From contig NZ_BLTE01000010.1 in the NCBI RefSeq assembly GCF_013019105.1, positions 62,001 to 126,000 on the forward strand: 64,000 nucleotides of DNA, written 5' to 3'. The notes under the pieces were generated by a model that saw only the letters and a list, made by a program, of their open reading frames with translations, searched no databases and was not told the origin of the DNA. Source of the DNA: Fundidesulfovibrio magnetotacticus (lineage in GTDB: Bacteria > Desulfobacterota > Desulfovibrionia > Desulfovibrionales > Desulfovibrionaceae). Numbering within the stretch: position 1 is the stretch's first letter; each line of letters starts with the position of its first letter. This document shows, one piece after another, positions 44,671-52,475 of this stretch. Both the position numbers and the translations under genes were made by a program.

Positions 44671-46077
44671 ATGGCCAGACAAGTCATCATTCTCCACGGC
44701 TGGAGCGACAGCTCCAAATCCTTCAAAGCCTTGGCAAAATTTCTGGATGAGCACGGGTTCACTCCCCACGCCGTACACCTTGGAGACTATATCTCCATGG
44801 ACGACGAGGTGCGCGTGGAAGACGTGAGCCGCCGCATGCGCGACGTCATCCGCCAGCGTCAGGATGAAGGAACGATCGACGCGTCTTTCGACATGATCGT
44901 GCACTCCACCGGAGGCCTCGTGGCCAGGCAGTGGATCGCCGACCTGGCGGGTCTGGGCCTGCCCTGCCCCCTGAAGCGTCTGGTCATGCTCGCCCCGGCC
45001 AATTTCGGCTCCGCCCTTGCGGTCAAGGGCAAGAGCCTGCTTGGACGCATCCTCAAGGGAGGGGGCAACTGGTTCCAGACGGGCAAGGCCATGCTGGACG
45101 CCCTGGAGTTGGCCTCCCCCTACCAGTGGAAGCTTGCGAGCCAGGACCTCTTTGTCCCGGCGGGGAAATCCGACGCACCCTCGCCCTACGGCGACGAGGG
45201 GGTGTGGCCCTTCGTGGTCGTCGGCAGCCACCCCTATTCCGATCTCCTGCGCAAGATCGTCAACGAGAACGGCTCGGACGGCACCGTGCGGGTCTGCGCA
45301 GCCAACCTCAACGCCCGGGGCATGACCATCGACTTCAGCTCGGACCCCGAAAACCCCGAAGTCACGCCCTGGACCTTGCGCAATCCTGAGTTGCGCATGC
45401 CCCTGGCCGTACTGCTGGACAGGGACCACGGCTCGATCACCCGGCCCGACACGAAGGGCGTTAACGCCGGAGACCCCAATCTGTTGGGGGAACTCATCCT
45501 CCAGGCCCTGCGCTGCGGCGATCTCAACGAGTACTCGGCCATCGGCCAGCAGTGGGACGCCATCACCGAGGGGACCGGACGCCTCGCGGGAGACAAGAAT
45601 TCGAACAAGGACAGCCGGGCCTTCTACCACCAGTACTTCCAGGTGGTGGTCCGGGCCGTGGACGACCAGGGCAACGATATCGAAGATTTCTTCCTGGAGT
45701 TCGGTGGGGCAGACAAGAACGACCGGCTCACCGGCATCTTTCACACGGAGGTGCTGGAGAAGGTCAGCCCCAACCAGACCAACCCGGCTTTGCGTTGCCT
45801 CTACGTGGACCGCAACGACCTCTTCGAACTCTACTACGACCAGATCAAAGACCCGACCAACAAGGTGCTCACCCTCACCGTAAGCGCTGCTCCCCCCGGC
45901 CCCAACGTCGCCTACCTGAACCAGGGACAGGGTCGGATCAAGGTGCACAGCGAGCATGTCGACGTCCGCGACAATCTGGGAGAGTTACGCATGAGGCGCA
46001 ACACGACGCACTTCCTCAAACTCGTGATCCCGCGCACGCCCAAGGACGATGTTTTCAAACTCAGAGTAGCGCCTTAA
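44671..46077 (+). CDS. Alpha/beta-hydrolase (lipase/esterase-like) with C-terminal extension
   Basis: A 468-residue protein. The N-terminal 250 residues look like an alpha/beta hydrolase: VIILHGWSDSSKSF (oxyanion HG), then DMIVHSTGGLVARQW as nucleophile elbow, where Ser sits in VHSTG rather than GxSxG, and DRDHGSITRP as a possible catalytic Asp/His. The remaining 200 residues are beta-rich without a known domain. No signal peptide. AGGGAGG decides the ATG at 44671. Monocistronic with terminators on both sides. Substrate unknown. Confidence 0.75.
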   Translation: MARQVIILHGWSDSSKSFKALAKFLDEHGFTPHAVHLGDYISMDDEVRVEDVSRRMRDVIRQRQDEGTIDASFDMIVHSTGGLVARQWIADLAGLGLPCPLKRLVMLAPANFGSALAVKGKSLLGRILKGGGNWFQTGKAMLDALELASPYQWKLASQDLFVPAGKSDAPSPYGDEGVWPFVVVGSHPYSDLLRKIVNENGSDGTVRVCAANLNARGMTIDFSSDPENPEVTPWTLRNPELRMPLAVLLDRDHGSITRPDTKGVNAGDPNLLGELILQALRCGDLNEYSAIGQQWDAITEGTGRLAGDKNSNKDSRAFYHQYFQVVVRAVDDQGNDIEDFFLEFGGADKNDRLTGIFHTEVLEKVSPNQTNPALRCLYVDRNDLFELYYDQIKDPTNKVLTLTVSAAPPGPNVAYLNQGQGRIKVHSEHVDVRDNLGELRMRRNTTHFLKLVIPRTPKDDVFKLRVAP

Positions 46078-46175
46078 GGAGACGGTGTTCCGGCGGCTAG
46101 GGGATGCCCCCCAGACCCGCAATAGCCTCACAGGTTCCAAAGGGAACGACGACTGAGAGATGGAGAATGCATCCG

Positions 46176-46227
46176 GCCGCCGAGCGACGCTGGCTTGTCC
46201 AGCGCCGTTCGGCGGCAGGTTCTTTTG
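46176..46227 (+). terminator. Terminator-like hairpin after the hydrolase gene
   Basis: GCCGCCGA (46176-46183) pairs with TCGGCGGC (46209-46216), enclosing a second stem CGCTGG/CCAGCG; AGGTTCTTTTG follows. It lies between convergent genes and probably ends the hydrolase transcript. Confidence 0.55.
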
Positions 46228-46246
46228 ATCAGGGGAGTACGCGGAG

Positions 46247-47650
46247 CTAGGCGGTGAACTCGAAGGTGGTCTCCACGCCCTCGTCCCAGCCGTCCCAGAG
46301 GAAGTCGTCCGCGCGCCCGTCCGCGATCAGCCGGAAGGCGTAGCGGGCCTGTTCCTCGTAGAAGCGGCAGAAAGCGCCCTTGCGGTCCATGCCGCCGTTC
46401 ATCTCGGCGGCCTCGGCCGGGCAGGGCGAGCCGCAGAAGTGCCGCACGGCGCAGCGCGAGCACTCCTCAATGTCCTCCACCTTGCGCCCGGTCACGGCCT
46501 TGAAGGGCGCGCTCTCCAGGATGTCGCCCAGGCTGTCGGCGAAGAGGTTGCCGCCCCGCCAGTCGGGCAGGCCGATGAACTCGCTGCAGGGGAACACGTC
46601 GCCGCCCGGGGCGAGGGCGAAGAAGCAGCGGCCGCCGCCGCAAGGCGAGATGTCGCACATCAGGCGGCGCGCCGTGGGGGCCAGGATCGCCAGCAGGATG
46701 TTGGCGAAGTTGCCCACCACGAGCTTGCGCCCGGTCTCTTTGTAGAGTTCGTGGGAGCGTTCCAGGGCCTTGACGAACCAGCGGGCCGCCAAATCCTCGT
46801 CAGGCTTGATCTTGCGCGCGCCGAGCAGGGTGCAGCGCACCATGTTCAGCAGGCAGGTTCCCACGCCGTGCTTGTGGAAGAACTCCACCACCTTGGGCAG
46901 GGTGCGAACGTTGCCTTCGGTGACCGTGCAGATGACGCTGAAGGCCGGATACCCGGCAAGCTTCTCCATGGCCCACAGCACCTTGCGCGAAACGCCCTCC
47001 CCGCCCCAGGTGACGCGGGCGCGGTCGGCCACGGCGGCGCTGGCCCCGTCCAGGGAGACGCCCACGCCCACGCCGTGCCCGGTGAGGAAGGCGATGGCCT
47101 CTTCGTCCAGGAGCGTGGCGTTGGTCTGGATGCCGAAGCGGAAATGATCCCGATGGCGCTCGATGCCCGCGAACATGGCTTCCCGGTTGAGCAAAGGTTC
47201 CGCCCCGTGGAACACCACCTGGGGGCGCGTGCCCTCCGGGAGCGTGGCGTCGAAGTGGGCCTTGAGCCTGTCCAGGGCTTCCAGAAGGCGTTCTCGGGAC
47301 ATGTGCTCGCCGCCGGAACGCATCGCTGCCGGGATGTAGCAGTAGGCGCAGTTGAGGTTGCAGCGCTCGGTGGGGTTGAAATAGACCGCCGAGGGCGTGA
47401 GCCCGAAGCGCAGGCGGCGCATCTCCTCGGCGAAGCGGTCGGCCTGGGAGGCATAGGCCTTCATGAACTTGCGGCTGGCGAGGGTCTGTCCCAGCTTCTC
47501 GGTGCGTACCAGGGCCCAAAAGGCCGTGTCGGGGTCCACCACGGCCATGTAGTCGCGGTGGCCGATGTCCACGGGTTGGAGCGCGGGGCCGGAGCCGGTG
47601 TTGAAGTGGCGGCCCCTCTCCGGGGCCGCCTGATTGCTCGTGGAAGGCAT
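46247..47650 (-). CDS. cbpB: Peptide-modifying radical SAM/SPASM enzyme (CbpB-like)
   Basis: A 467-residue radical SAM enzyme. The core [4Fe-4S] site is Cys97, Cys101 and Cys104 in ERCNLNCAYCYIP. VVFHGAEPLLN is the GGEP-like SAM motif. The C-terminal third is a SPASM domain with many Cys (MCDISPCGGGRC, FPCSEFIG, CSRCAVRHFCGSPCP) for two auxiliary clusters. This build is typical of enzymes that crosslink or epimerise ribosomal peptides. It starts 2 bases after the 33-residue peptide gene, with AAGAAG as a weak ribosome binding site, so it is probably coupled. The whole unit lies under a cobalamin riboswitch. I recall this pair as CbpA/CbpB; the name is from memory. Confidence 0.85.
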   Translation of the reverse strand: MPSTSNQAAPERGRHFNTGSGPALQPVDIGHRDYMAVVDPDTAFWALVRTEKLGQTLASRKFMKAYASQADRFAEEMRRLRFGLTPSAVYFNPTERCNLNCAYCYIPAAMRSGGEHMSRERLLEALDRLKAHFDATLPEGTRPQVVFHGAEPLLNREAMFAGIERHRDHFRFGIQTNATLLDEEAIAFLTGHGVGVGVSLDGASAAVADRARVTWGGEGVSRKVLWAMEKLAGYPAFSVICTVTEGNVRTLPKVVEFFHKHGVGTCLLNMVRCTLLGARKIKPDEDLAARWFVKALERSHELYKETGRKLVVGNFANILLAILAPTARRLMCDISPCGGGRCFFALAPGGDVFPCSEFIGLPDWRGGNLFADSLGDILESAPFKAVTGRKVEDIEECSRCAVRHFCGSPCPAEAAEMNGGMDRKGAFCRFYEEQARYAFRLIADGRADDFLWDGWDEGVETTFEFTA

Positions 47651-47652
47651 CG

Positions 47653-47754
47653 CTACTTCTTGGGGTCCATGAGGATGTAGTGGGACAGGCCGACGCCGTC
47701 GGCCTTGCAGGACTTGCGGACGGCGATCACGTCCTTCTTGTGTTTGCCTTTCAT
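47653..47754 (-). CDS. cbpA: Precursor peptide of the riboswitch-controlled RiPP system (CbpA-like)
   Basis: A 33-residue peptide. Residues 1-14 are Lys-rich (MKGKHKKDVIAVRK), followed by SCKADGVGLSHYILMDPKK with a single Cys at 16 and a Gly-x-Gly at 20-22. GGAGGAAGC gives an optimal ribosome binding site, which strongly supports translation of so short a frame. It lies directly downstream of a riboswitch terminator and 2 bases before the radical SAM gene. It has no signal peptide and no double-Gly cleavage site. Its likely role is substrate of the radical SAM enzyme; the modification and final product are unknown. Confidence 0.8.
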   Translation of the reverse strand: MKGKHKKDVIAVRKSCKADGVGLSHYILMDPKK

Positions 47755-47780
47755 GCTTCCTCCGTGGCTGGGGTTGCGAC

Positions 47781-47817
47781 AAAAAAAAGGTTCCGGCAGG
47801 AAGAACCTGCCGGAACC
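47781..47817 (-). terminator. Riboswitch expression platform: intrinsic terminator
   Basis: On the minus strand GGTTCCGGCAGG pairs perfectly with CCTGCCGGAACC (12 bp, 5-base loop) and is followed by eight T. It sits between the cobalamin aptamer and the peptide gene, 27 bases before its ATG, so control is by premature termination. Confidence 0.92.
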
Positions 47818-47843
47818 CTTTGCCTTCAGGTTCCGATGGGGCG

Positions 47844-47999
47844 GCGTTTCGACAGGTCTTCTGGCTTCCGGATCCTCCGCGCGGGGACGGCCTTCCCGGG
47901 GAAACCCCCAGTGACCGGCTTTCGCCATGTCCTCCCGCGTCCCCGGTTACAGCGACGGGTTCGCCACGGATTCGCACCGTGTTCCGAGATGTCGAACGC
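47844..47999 (-). ncRNA. Cobalamin (B12) riboswitch aptamer
   Basis: Read on the minus strand, conserved AdoCbl-aptamer pieces occur in order. P1 GCGTTCGAC opens at 47999. ACGGTGCGAATCCGTGG follows, then GCGAACCCGTCGCTGTAA (the B12-box/core region near 47950), a variable arm, and GAAGCCAGAAGACCTG, close to the AGCCAGGAGACCTGCC consensus, near 47853-47870. The closing P1 strand GTCGAAACGC ends at 47844. Usual cobalamin riboswitches lower expression when the ligand is bound. Here the controlled genes are a peptide and its modifying enzyme rather than B12 synthesis or uptake. Confidence 0.93.
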
Positions 48000-48009
48000 A
48001 AACAGAGGG

Positions 48010-48038
48010 TTGATACCCTCTCGCGGTCCGAAGGTCAA
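48010..48038 (-). promoter_or_regulatory. Promoter of the riboswitch transcript
   Basis: On the minus strand TTGACC (48033-48038), exactly 17 bases, then TATCAA (48010-48015). The start would fall near 48003, a few bases before the aptamer P1 helix. The -10 sits inside a 7-bp inverted repeat (AGAGGGT/ACCCTCT, 48004-48021). Confidence 0.7.
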
Positions 48039-48046
48039 ACCTCGGG

Positions 48047-48673
48047 CTACTTCCTGCCGAATTCCTGGAGCACGGCGTTGTGGCCGTGGGTGTCGGTGAT
48101 GCGCACGAAATAGGCCACCTCGGGGGAGTACCAGAGGGTGTAGGTTCCGCTCCAGCCGGTGGTGTTCCTCTTCTGCACTTTGATGCGGAAGGTCTTGAAG
48201 GTCCCGGCCGGGGTGGTGACCTCTTCGGAGGCCTCCACGGTGACGGTGTTGGTGTAGCTTGCGCTGCCCTTGGCCGTGCTTGCGTTCTGGGTGAAGGTCC
48301 GGGTCTGGCCCACGGCCAGGGGGAAGAAGATGTAGGCGTCGGTTCCCGAATCCACGGAGTAGGCCAGCAGCGAACCGTTGGAGCTCCTGACGGAGAGGTC
48401 GCGCCCGAGCACGGCCTTGCGGGCCTGGTCGCCGTCGCCGGTCAGGACGATCTCGTCGCCCACGGAACGCACCTCCATGCGCTCGGCCAGGGCGTAGGGG
48501 CTCCTGGTCTTGGCGGAGAAGCGCCACCAGTCGCCGGTTTTCCACTGGGGGGCCTGGGCGGCGGGCAGCGGGGCCACCTCGGTATGGCGCGAGGCGCATC
48601 CCGCAAGGGACAGGGCCAGAACCAGGAGCAGCAGAACGCTGAGAGGCCGGACGGATGGGGCGTTAGTCGTCAT
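48047..48673 (-). CDS. Lipoprotein of unknown function
   Basis: A 208-residue lipoprotein: LLLLVLALSLAGCASRH gives a clear lipobox with Cys about 25 residues from the start. The mature part is beta-rich, with WKTGDWWRFSAKTRSPY and GTYTLWYSPEVAYFVRITDTHG, a pattern like outer-membrane-anchored DUF proteins. The ATG at 48673 overlaps the end of the upstream gene by 11 bases, so the two are one operon. It ends 9 bases before the riboswitch promoter begins; linkage to the peptide system is only positional. Confidence 0.75.
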   Translation of the reverse strand: MTTNAPSVRPLSVLLLLVLALSLAGCASRHTEVAPLPAAQAPQWKTGDWWRFSAKTRSPYALAERMEVRSVGDEIVLTGDGDQARKAVLGRDLSVRSSNGSLLAYSVDSGTDAYIFFPLAVGQTRTFTQNASTAKGSASYTNTVTVEASEEVTTPAGTFKTFRIKVQKRNTTGWSGTYTLWYSPEVAYFVRITDTHGHNAVLQEFGRK

Positions 48674-49151
48674 CGGCGGACTTCCTTTCCTTGGCCAGCT
48701 CATCGGCGCTCATGCTCCACCAGGGCATACCGTCCTTGGTGCGGCGCACCTTGAGCTGGAGCTTCTCGTCCTTTTTCACCTTGGAGGCCATCACCACCTC
48801 CTTGCCGCCGATGCTGGCCCAGACGCCCGTGACCTTCACGGAGTCGCCCTTGCGCAGCCCGATGGACTCCAGGTCCACGAAGGACTTGGGGCCAAGGTGC
48901 ACGGTTTCGGTCTTGTTGTCCTTCTTGTCGCGCACCACGAGGGCCACGCCCTTGTCCATGCCCGGCAGGGGGACGATTTCCAGGATGTCTTCCACGCGGC
49001 CCTTGAAGGAGTCTGCCTCCTTGGGGTCGTAGGCCTTGTCGTAGGCCCCTCCGCGCTCCCAGCCCTTGATGTTGTCGGCGGCCAGGACGGGCGCGAAGAG
49101 GCAGAAAACAGCGAGGAAAGGAAGGACGGCGAAACGGACGAACGATGCCAT
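48663..49151 (-). CDS. Exported protein of unknown function
   Basis: A 162-residue protein with a signal peptide (FAVLPFLAVFCLFAPVLAAD). The mature part has a small beta-barrel-like region (FKGRVEDILEIVPLPGMDKGVALVV, TETVHLGPKSFVDLESIGLRKGDSVKVTGVW) resembling an OB-type exported domain, and an acidic tail ending SADDD. GGAGGAATCC precedes the ATG at 49151. First gene of a two-gene envelope operon. Confidence 0.7.
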   Translation of the reverse strand: MASFVRFAVLPFLAVFCLFAPVLAADNIKGWERGGAYDKAYDPKEADSFKGRVEDILEIVPLPGMDKGVALVVRDKKDNKTETVHLGPKSFVDLESIGLRKGDSVKVTGVWASIGGKEVVMASKVKKDEKLQLKVRRTKDGMPWWSMSADELAKERKSADDD

Positions 49152-49219
49152 GGATTCCTCCGGAATGATGTGACGATTCTTGTTAGCTAATGCGCGAGGG
49201 CTCCCGTGTAAAGTCGTCG

Positions 49220-50212
49220 TCATGCGCTTTGGGGTGCGCGCCCGGGGGGGGCCGCCGCGTCCTGCCCCAGTCCGGTTTCGCCCGTCCCGCGCAGGCGCGC
49301 CAGGGCGTAGTCGTGCTCCGGGTCGCCCGGGAAGAGGAACTGGTAGGAGATGTTCTCGCGACAGAAGTCCTCGAAGGCCCCGGCCCAGTCCGCCCCGGGG
49401 AGCGCGGCGCGGCGCTCCATGTGCAGCAGGGCGAAGAGCGGCTCGCGCCCGAAGGCCTCGGACCCGAAGAGGTATTTGCCCGACATGTGGAAGGGTTTGC
49501 GCGAGGCGATGAGCGGGTTGCGCAGCGGCTCGGGCAGCATGGCCACGGCGAAGGACTGCATTTCCGTAAGGTGGAAGTTGCCGTAGAGGAACGCGCCCCA
49601 GCAGTGAAGCTCCCCGTGCAGGGAATTGGGCTCCGTCTCCAGGTAGAAGCGCGCGTCCAGGCGCAGGCAGTAGGGGTCGGCCGTGTGGATGGCCAGCGCC
49701 ATCTTGTTCACGCCCACATCGAAGGGCACCTTGGCCAGGTAGACCACGTAGAAGCCTTTCAACAGTTCGAAGAGGGCGTTCACGTATTCGGGGCGGTTGT
49801 AGTCCAGGAATTGCTCGTTGACCGTCCCGCCGAAGATGTTCTGGAGCATGATCGTCGGTGGCGCCTGGTCCGGCTTGGCCGCGACCACGGCGGAGACGAA
49901 GGCCGGGTCCGTGGGGGCCAGGGCGTCGTCCGTGAGCATGGAGGGCGTGACGTTCAGGAGCGCCGCATACCTGGACACCCTGTCGAAGGAGACTCCGGCG
50001 CGGATGTCTTCCTTTACGGTCTTGATGCTTTTGGGAAGGCCGCACTGCCCCCAGCGCTTCATGTTGAAGAGGTGGTTGGGGGCGGCGGTGTTGCTGCCCC
50101 AGGTTTTGCCAAGGAGCATGAAGGCCATGCGCAGTTTGTCTCCGGCGCGGGCCAGGCGTCCCTTGCGGGGCCTTCCGGGCGATGCGGTCAACGGTTCCTG
50201 GGCTTTCGTCAC
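49220..50212 (-). CDS. Protein of unknown function with an HTH-like N-terminal segment
   Basis: A 330-residue protein starting at GTG 50212, fixed by GGAGG seven bases upstream; the open frame continues further without protein-like content. Residues about 55-85 (VSFDRVSRYAALLNVTPSMLTDDAL) look like an XRE-type helix-turn-helix recognition segment. The remaining 240 residues (for example IHTADPYCLRLDARFYLETEPNSLHGELHCWGAFLYGN) show no known domain. A strong promoter containing a palindrome lies upstream, compatible with self-regulation. Family unknown. Confidence 0.65.
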   Translation of the reverse strand: MTKAQEPLTASPGRPRKGRLARAGDKLRMAFMLLGKTWGSNTAAPNHLFNMKRWGQCGLPKSIKTVKEDIRAGVSFDRVSRYAALLNVTPSMLTDDALAPTDPAFVSAVVAAKPDQAPPTIMLQNIFGGTVNEQFLDYNRPEYVNALFELLKGFYVVYLAKVPFDVGVNKMALAIHTADPYCLRLDARFYLETEPNSLHGELHCWGAFLYGNFHLTEMQSFAVAMLPEPLRNPLIASRKPFHMSGKYLFGSEAFGREPLFALLHMERRAALPGADWAGAFEDFCRENISYQFLFPGDPEHDYALARLRGTGETGLGQDAAAPPGRAPQSA

Positions 50213-50263
50213 GGTAGCGCCTCCGGGGTCGCGTCGTATCACGCCGGTGCGTCGATTTGTAAC

Positions 50264-50306
50264 CCCTTTTTTACCATATAATAAACCAAAAAAGGGCCAT
50301 TGCCAA
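50264..50306. promoter_or_regulatory. AT-rich divergent promoter with palindromic operator
   Basis: Minus strand: TTGGCA (50301-50306), 17 bases, TATTAT (50278-50283) drives the HTH-like gene. Plus strand: a perfect TATAAT at 50277-50282 faces the PilZ gene, though its -35 is poor. Both -10 elements lie between arms of an inverted repeat, CCCTTTTTT (50264-50272) and AAAAAAGGG (50288-50296). This is the most AT-rich spot of the window. Confidence 0.65.
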
Positions 50307-50502
50307 ATCGGGCCCTGCCTCCGATTGTGCGGCCAACACGGGAGCGAGTGCATGGGGGAAAAACAATCCGCCGCTGGCTGCCGGAACCCCGCACGCGAGG
50401 CGGCCAGAGCCTCCGCTCCCGCCCGGGGCTGGCTTGGCAGTGGTGGATCGGCAGAACGCTTGCGTGGTCCGGGATTACAACCTCTCATCAGGAGGTTCCA
50501 TC

Positions 50503-51162
50503 ATGTTGCGGCGCATCCAGGCAACACCGGCCGAGCCGTCGTCCATGCCTTCAGTGCCGTCCTGTCCCCCGGATCTCAGGAGCGCCCACCGCGTCGAGGT
50601 GGCCCGGGACTTCGTCATTGAGCTGGCGGTCTGGTTCGGCCGCTGCCTGGGGCTGCGCCGCATCCACCTGAGAGATCTCGGTTCCCCGGTGTTCACCCTT
50701 GGGAGGCCGCCCTACCCCTGCATCGACAACATCTCTGCCGGTGGCCTCGGGCTCTCCTTCGCCGCCTCGGCCCCGTCGCAACTTGCGGCCCTCCGTGAGC
50801 GCCTGCCCTTGGCCCTGGTCTACTTCAAACTTCACGACCCGGCCGAGACCAACTCCTGGCCCCTGGCGTTCATGGCCGGCTACGAAGTGAAACGCGTGCG
50901 TTACCACGAGGGCCGCATCTGCCTGGGCCTGAGCCTGGCCTTGGACGGAGCGCCACACCCCGAGGAAATGGCCCTGGACTTCGTGGACGCCCGCAAGTAC
51001 GGCAACGCCTGCCTCACCAAGTGGTGCGACGACATGCAGCGTCGCAACGTCCGGGGCGGCTGCGCCAAGGGCTTCCAGGGCCTGCGACTGGACATGCTGC
51101 TCAGCCAGCTGGACGCCGCCCTGGCCGAACTTCCGGGCCGTTCCGTCTGTCCCGGAGCCTGA
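50503..51162 (+). CDS. PilZ-like c-di-GMP-binding protein
   Basis: A 219-residue protein. CIDNISAGGLGLSF near residue 80 matches the (D/N)xSxxGxG half of the PilZ signature; Arg-rich RCLGLRRIHLRD upstream could provide the RxxxR half. The following strands (LALVYFKLH, GYEVKRVRYHEGRICLGLSL) fit a PilZ barrel. AGGAGG decides the ATG at 50503. It is followed after 7 bases by an HD-GYP gene, which supports a role in c-di-GMP signalling. Domain call is moderate. Confidence 0.7.
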   Translation: MLRRIQATPAEPSSMPSVPSCPPDLRSAHRVEVARDFVIELAVWFGRCLGLRRIHLRDLGSPVFTLGRPPYPCIDNISAGGLGLSFAASAPSQLAALRERLPLALVYFKLHDPAETNSWPLAFMAGYEVKRVRYHEGRICLGLSLALDGAPHPEEMALDFVDARKYGNACLTKWCDDMQRRNVRGGCAKGFQGLRLDMLLSQLDAALAELPGRSVCPGA

Positions 51163-51169
51163 CCACTGG

Positions 51170-52417
51170 ATGCATGACACAATGGCCAGCCCACGCCGCA
51201 GCGCCCCGTGCGCCGCAGAACTCTCCCCCAGCGCAGGGAGCCCCGAGCGCATCCGCAAGATCGCCGTGGCCGAGTTGCGCCCGGGCATGACCGTGGTGGA
51301 TACCGGGCTTTCCTGGACGGAACACCCCTTCCTCTATTCCGCGGCGGGGCCCGTGGACTCCCGGAGGCAGGTGGAGGCCCTGCTGGCCGAAGGCTACCGC
51401 GAGACCTTCATCCGGGAGGAACGCACGCCCGCGCCCCCTCGCCGTTCCGGCATGTCCCCGTCGTCCCGGCCGCTGCCGGGCCGGGACGATTACGCCCGGG
51501 CCCGGGCGCTCCAGGATGAATCCGTCGGTGTGATCAGCGCCTTCATGCGGGCCGCGCGCCTGGGCAAGCCCCTGGACCGCGAGGCCCCCGCGCGCCTTGT
51601 GGAAAAGGTGATCGATACCGTGGCCGGAAACCCCGACGCGCTGGTGAGCCTGGCGAACTTGCGCCGCAACGACGCCTATTCCTACACACACTCCCTCAAC
51701 GTCTCGGTCCTGGCGGTTGTGTTCGGGCAGTACCTGGGCCTGGACAAGGACGCGCTGCGCGGGCTGGGAGAGGCCGGCCTCTTCCACGACCTGGGCAAAA
51801 CCCGTATCCCGGACGCCATCCTGGACAAGCCCGGGCGTCTCACCCCGGAGGAGTTCGCCGTTATCAAGTCCCACCCGGGCGAGGGGGCGGACATCCTGGA
51901 AAGCCAGGGGCTCGGGTCCCCAAAGGTGTTGGCGGCCATCCGGGACCACCACGAGAAGTTCAACGGCGCGGGCTATCCCCGGGGCCTGGCCGGAGACAGA
52001 CTGGAGCGCGCGGCGCAGGTCGTCGGGCTCGTGGACTCCTACGACGCCATGACCAGCAACCGGCCCTACCGGGGCGCCATACAGCCCAACACGGCCATGC
52101 GCATCCTGTTCGCCATGCGCGACAAGGACTTCTCGCGCGAACTGTTGGAATCGTTCATCAAATGCCTGGGCATCTATCCGGTTGGCAGCCCCGTGCGCCT
52201 GCGCGACGGCTCGGTGGCCCTTGTCTGCGGTTCCAACCCCGAGAGCCCCCTGCTTCCCACGGTGAAGATCATCCTGGACGCCCGCATGCGTCCCAGGCCC
52301 CACCTCGTGCTGGACCTCGCCTCGCCGCAGGTCAAGGCCCTGGGCGATGCTGTGGTCATCGAAGCCCCCCTGGACATGTCCGTGCTGGGCATGGACCCGG
52401 CCGGCTTTCTCTTCTGA
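51170..52417 (+). CDS. HD-GYP-type cyclic-di-GMP phosphodiesterase
   Basis: A 415-residue cytoplasmic protein. Residues about 25-95 (KIAVAELRPGMTVVDTGLSW) form the DUF3391-type N-terminal domain common to HD-GYP proteins. The catalytic part shows YSYTHSLNVSVLAV, LFHDLGKTRIPD (HD), HPGEGADIL, DHHEKFNGAGYP (HHExxxGxGYP), and VDSYDAMTSNRPYR. It should hydrolyse c-di-GMP. The start could be ATG 51170 or 51182; neither has a strong ribosome binding site, consistent with coupling to the PilZ gene 7 bases upstream. Confidence 0.92.
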   Translation: MHDTMASPRRSAPCAAELSPSAGSPERIRKIAVAELRPGMTVVDTGLSWTEHPFLYSAAGPVDSRRQVEALLAEGYRETFIREERTPAPPRRSGMSPSSRPLPGRDDYARARALQDESVGVISAFMRAARLGKPLDREAPARLVEKVIDTVAGNPDALVSLANLRRNDAYSYTHSLNVSVLAVVFGQYLGLDKDALRGLGEAGLFHDLGKTRIPDAILDKPGRLTPEEFAVIKSHPGEGADILESQGLGSPKVLAAIRDHHEKFNGAGYPRGLAGDRLERAAQVVGLVDSYDAMTSNRPYRGAIQPNTAMRILFAMRDKDFSRELLESFIKCLGIYPVGSPVRLRDGSVALVCGSNPESPLLPTVKIILDARMRPRPHLVLDLASPQVKALGDAVVIEAPLDMSVLGMDPAGFLF

Positions 52418-52475
52418 CGCTCTGTCCGTCCAGTGCGGCCCTGGTCATCCCCGGCTGCTCCCGGCCCGGGAGACG

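Noticed and set aside
46247-47650. An anaerobic sulfatase-maturating enzyme (anSME) instead of a peptide modifier
   Set aside because: SPASM domains are shared, but no sulfatase is near. The adjacent short peptide gene and riboswitch leader fit a RiPP enzyme better; it is not fully excluded.
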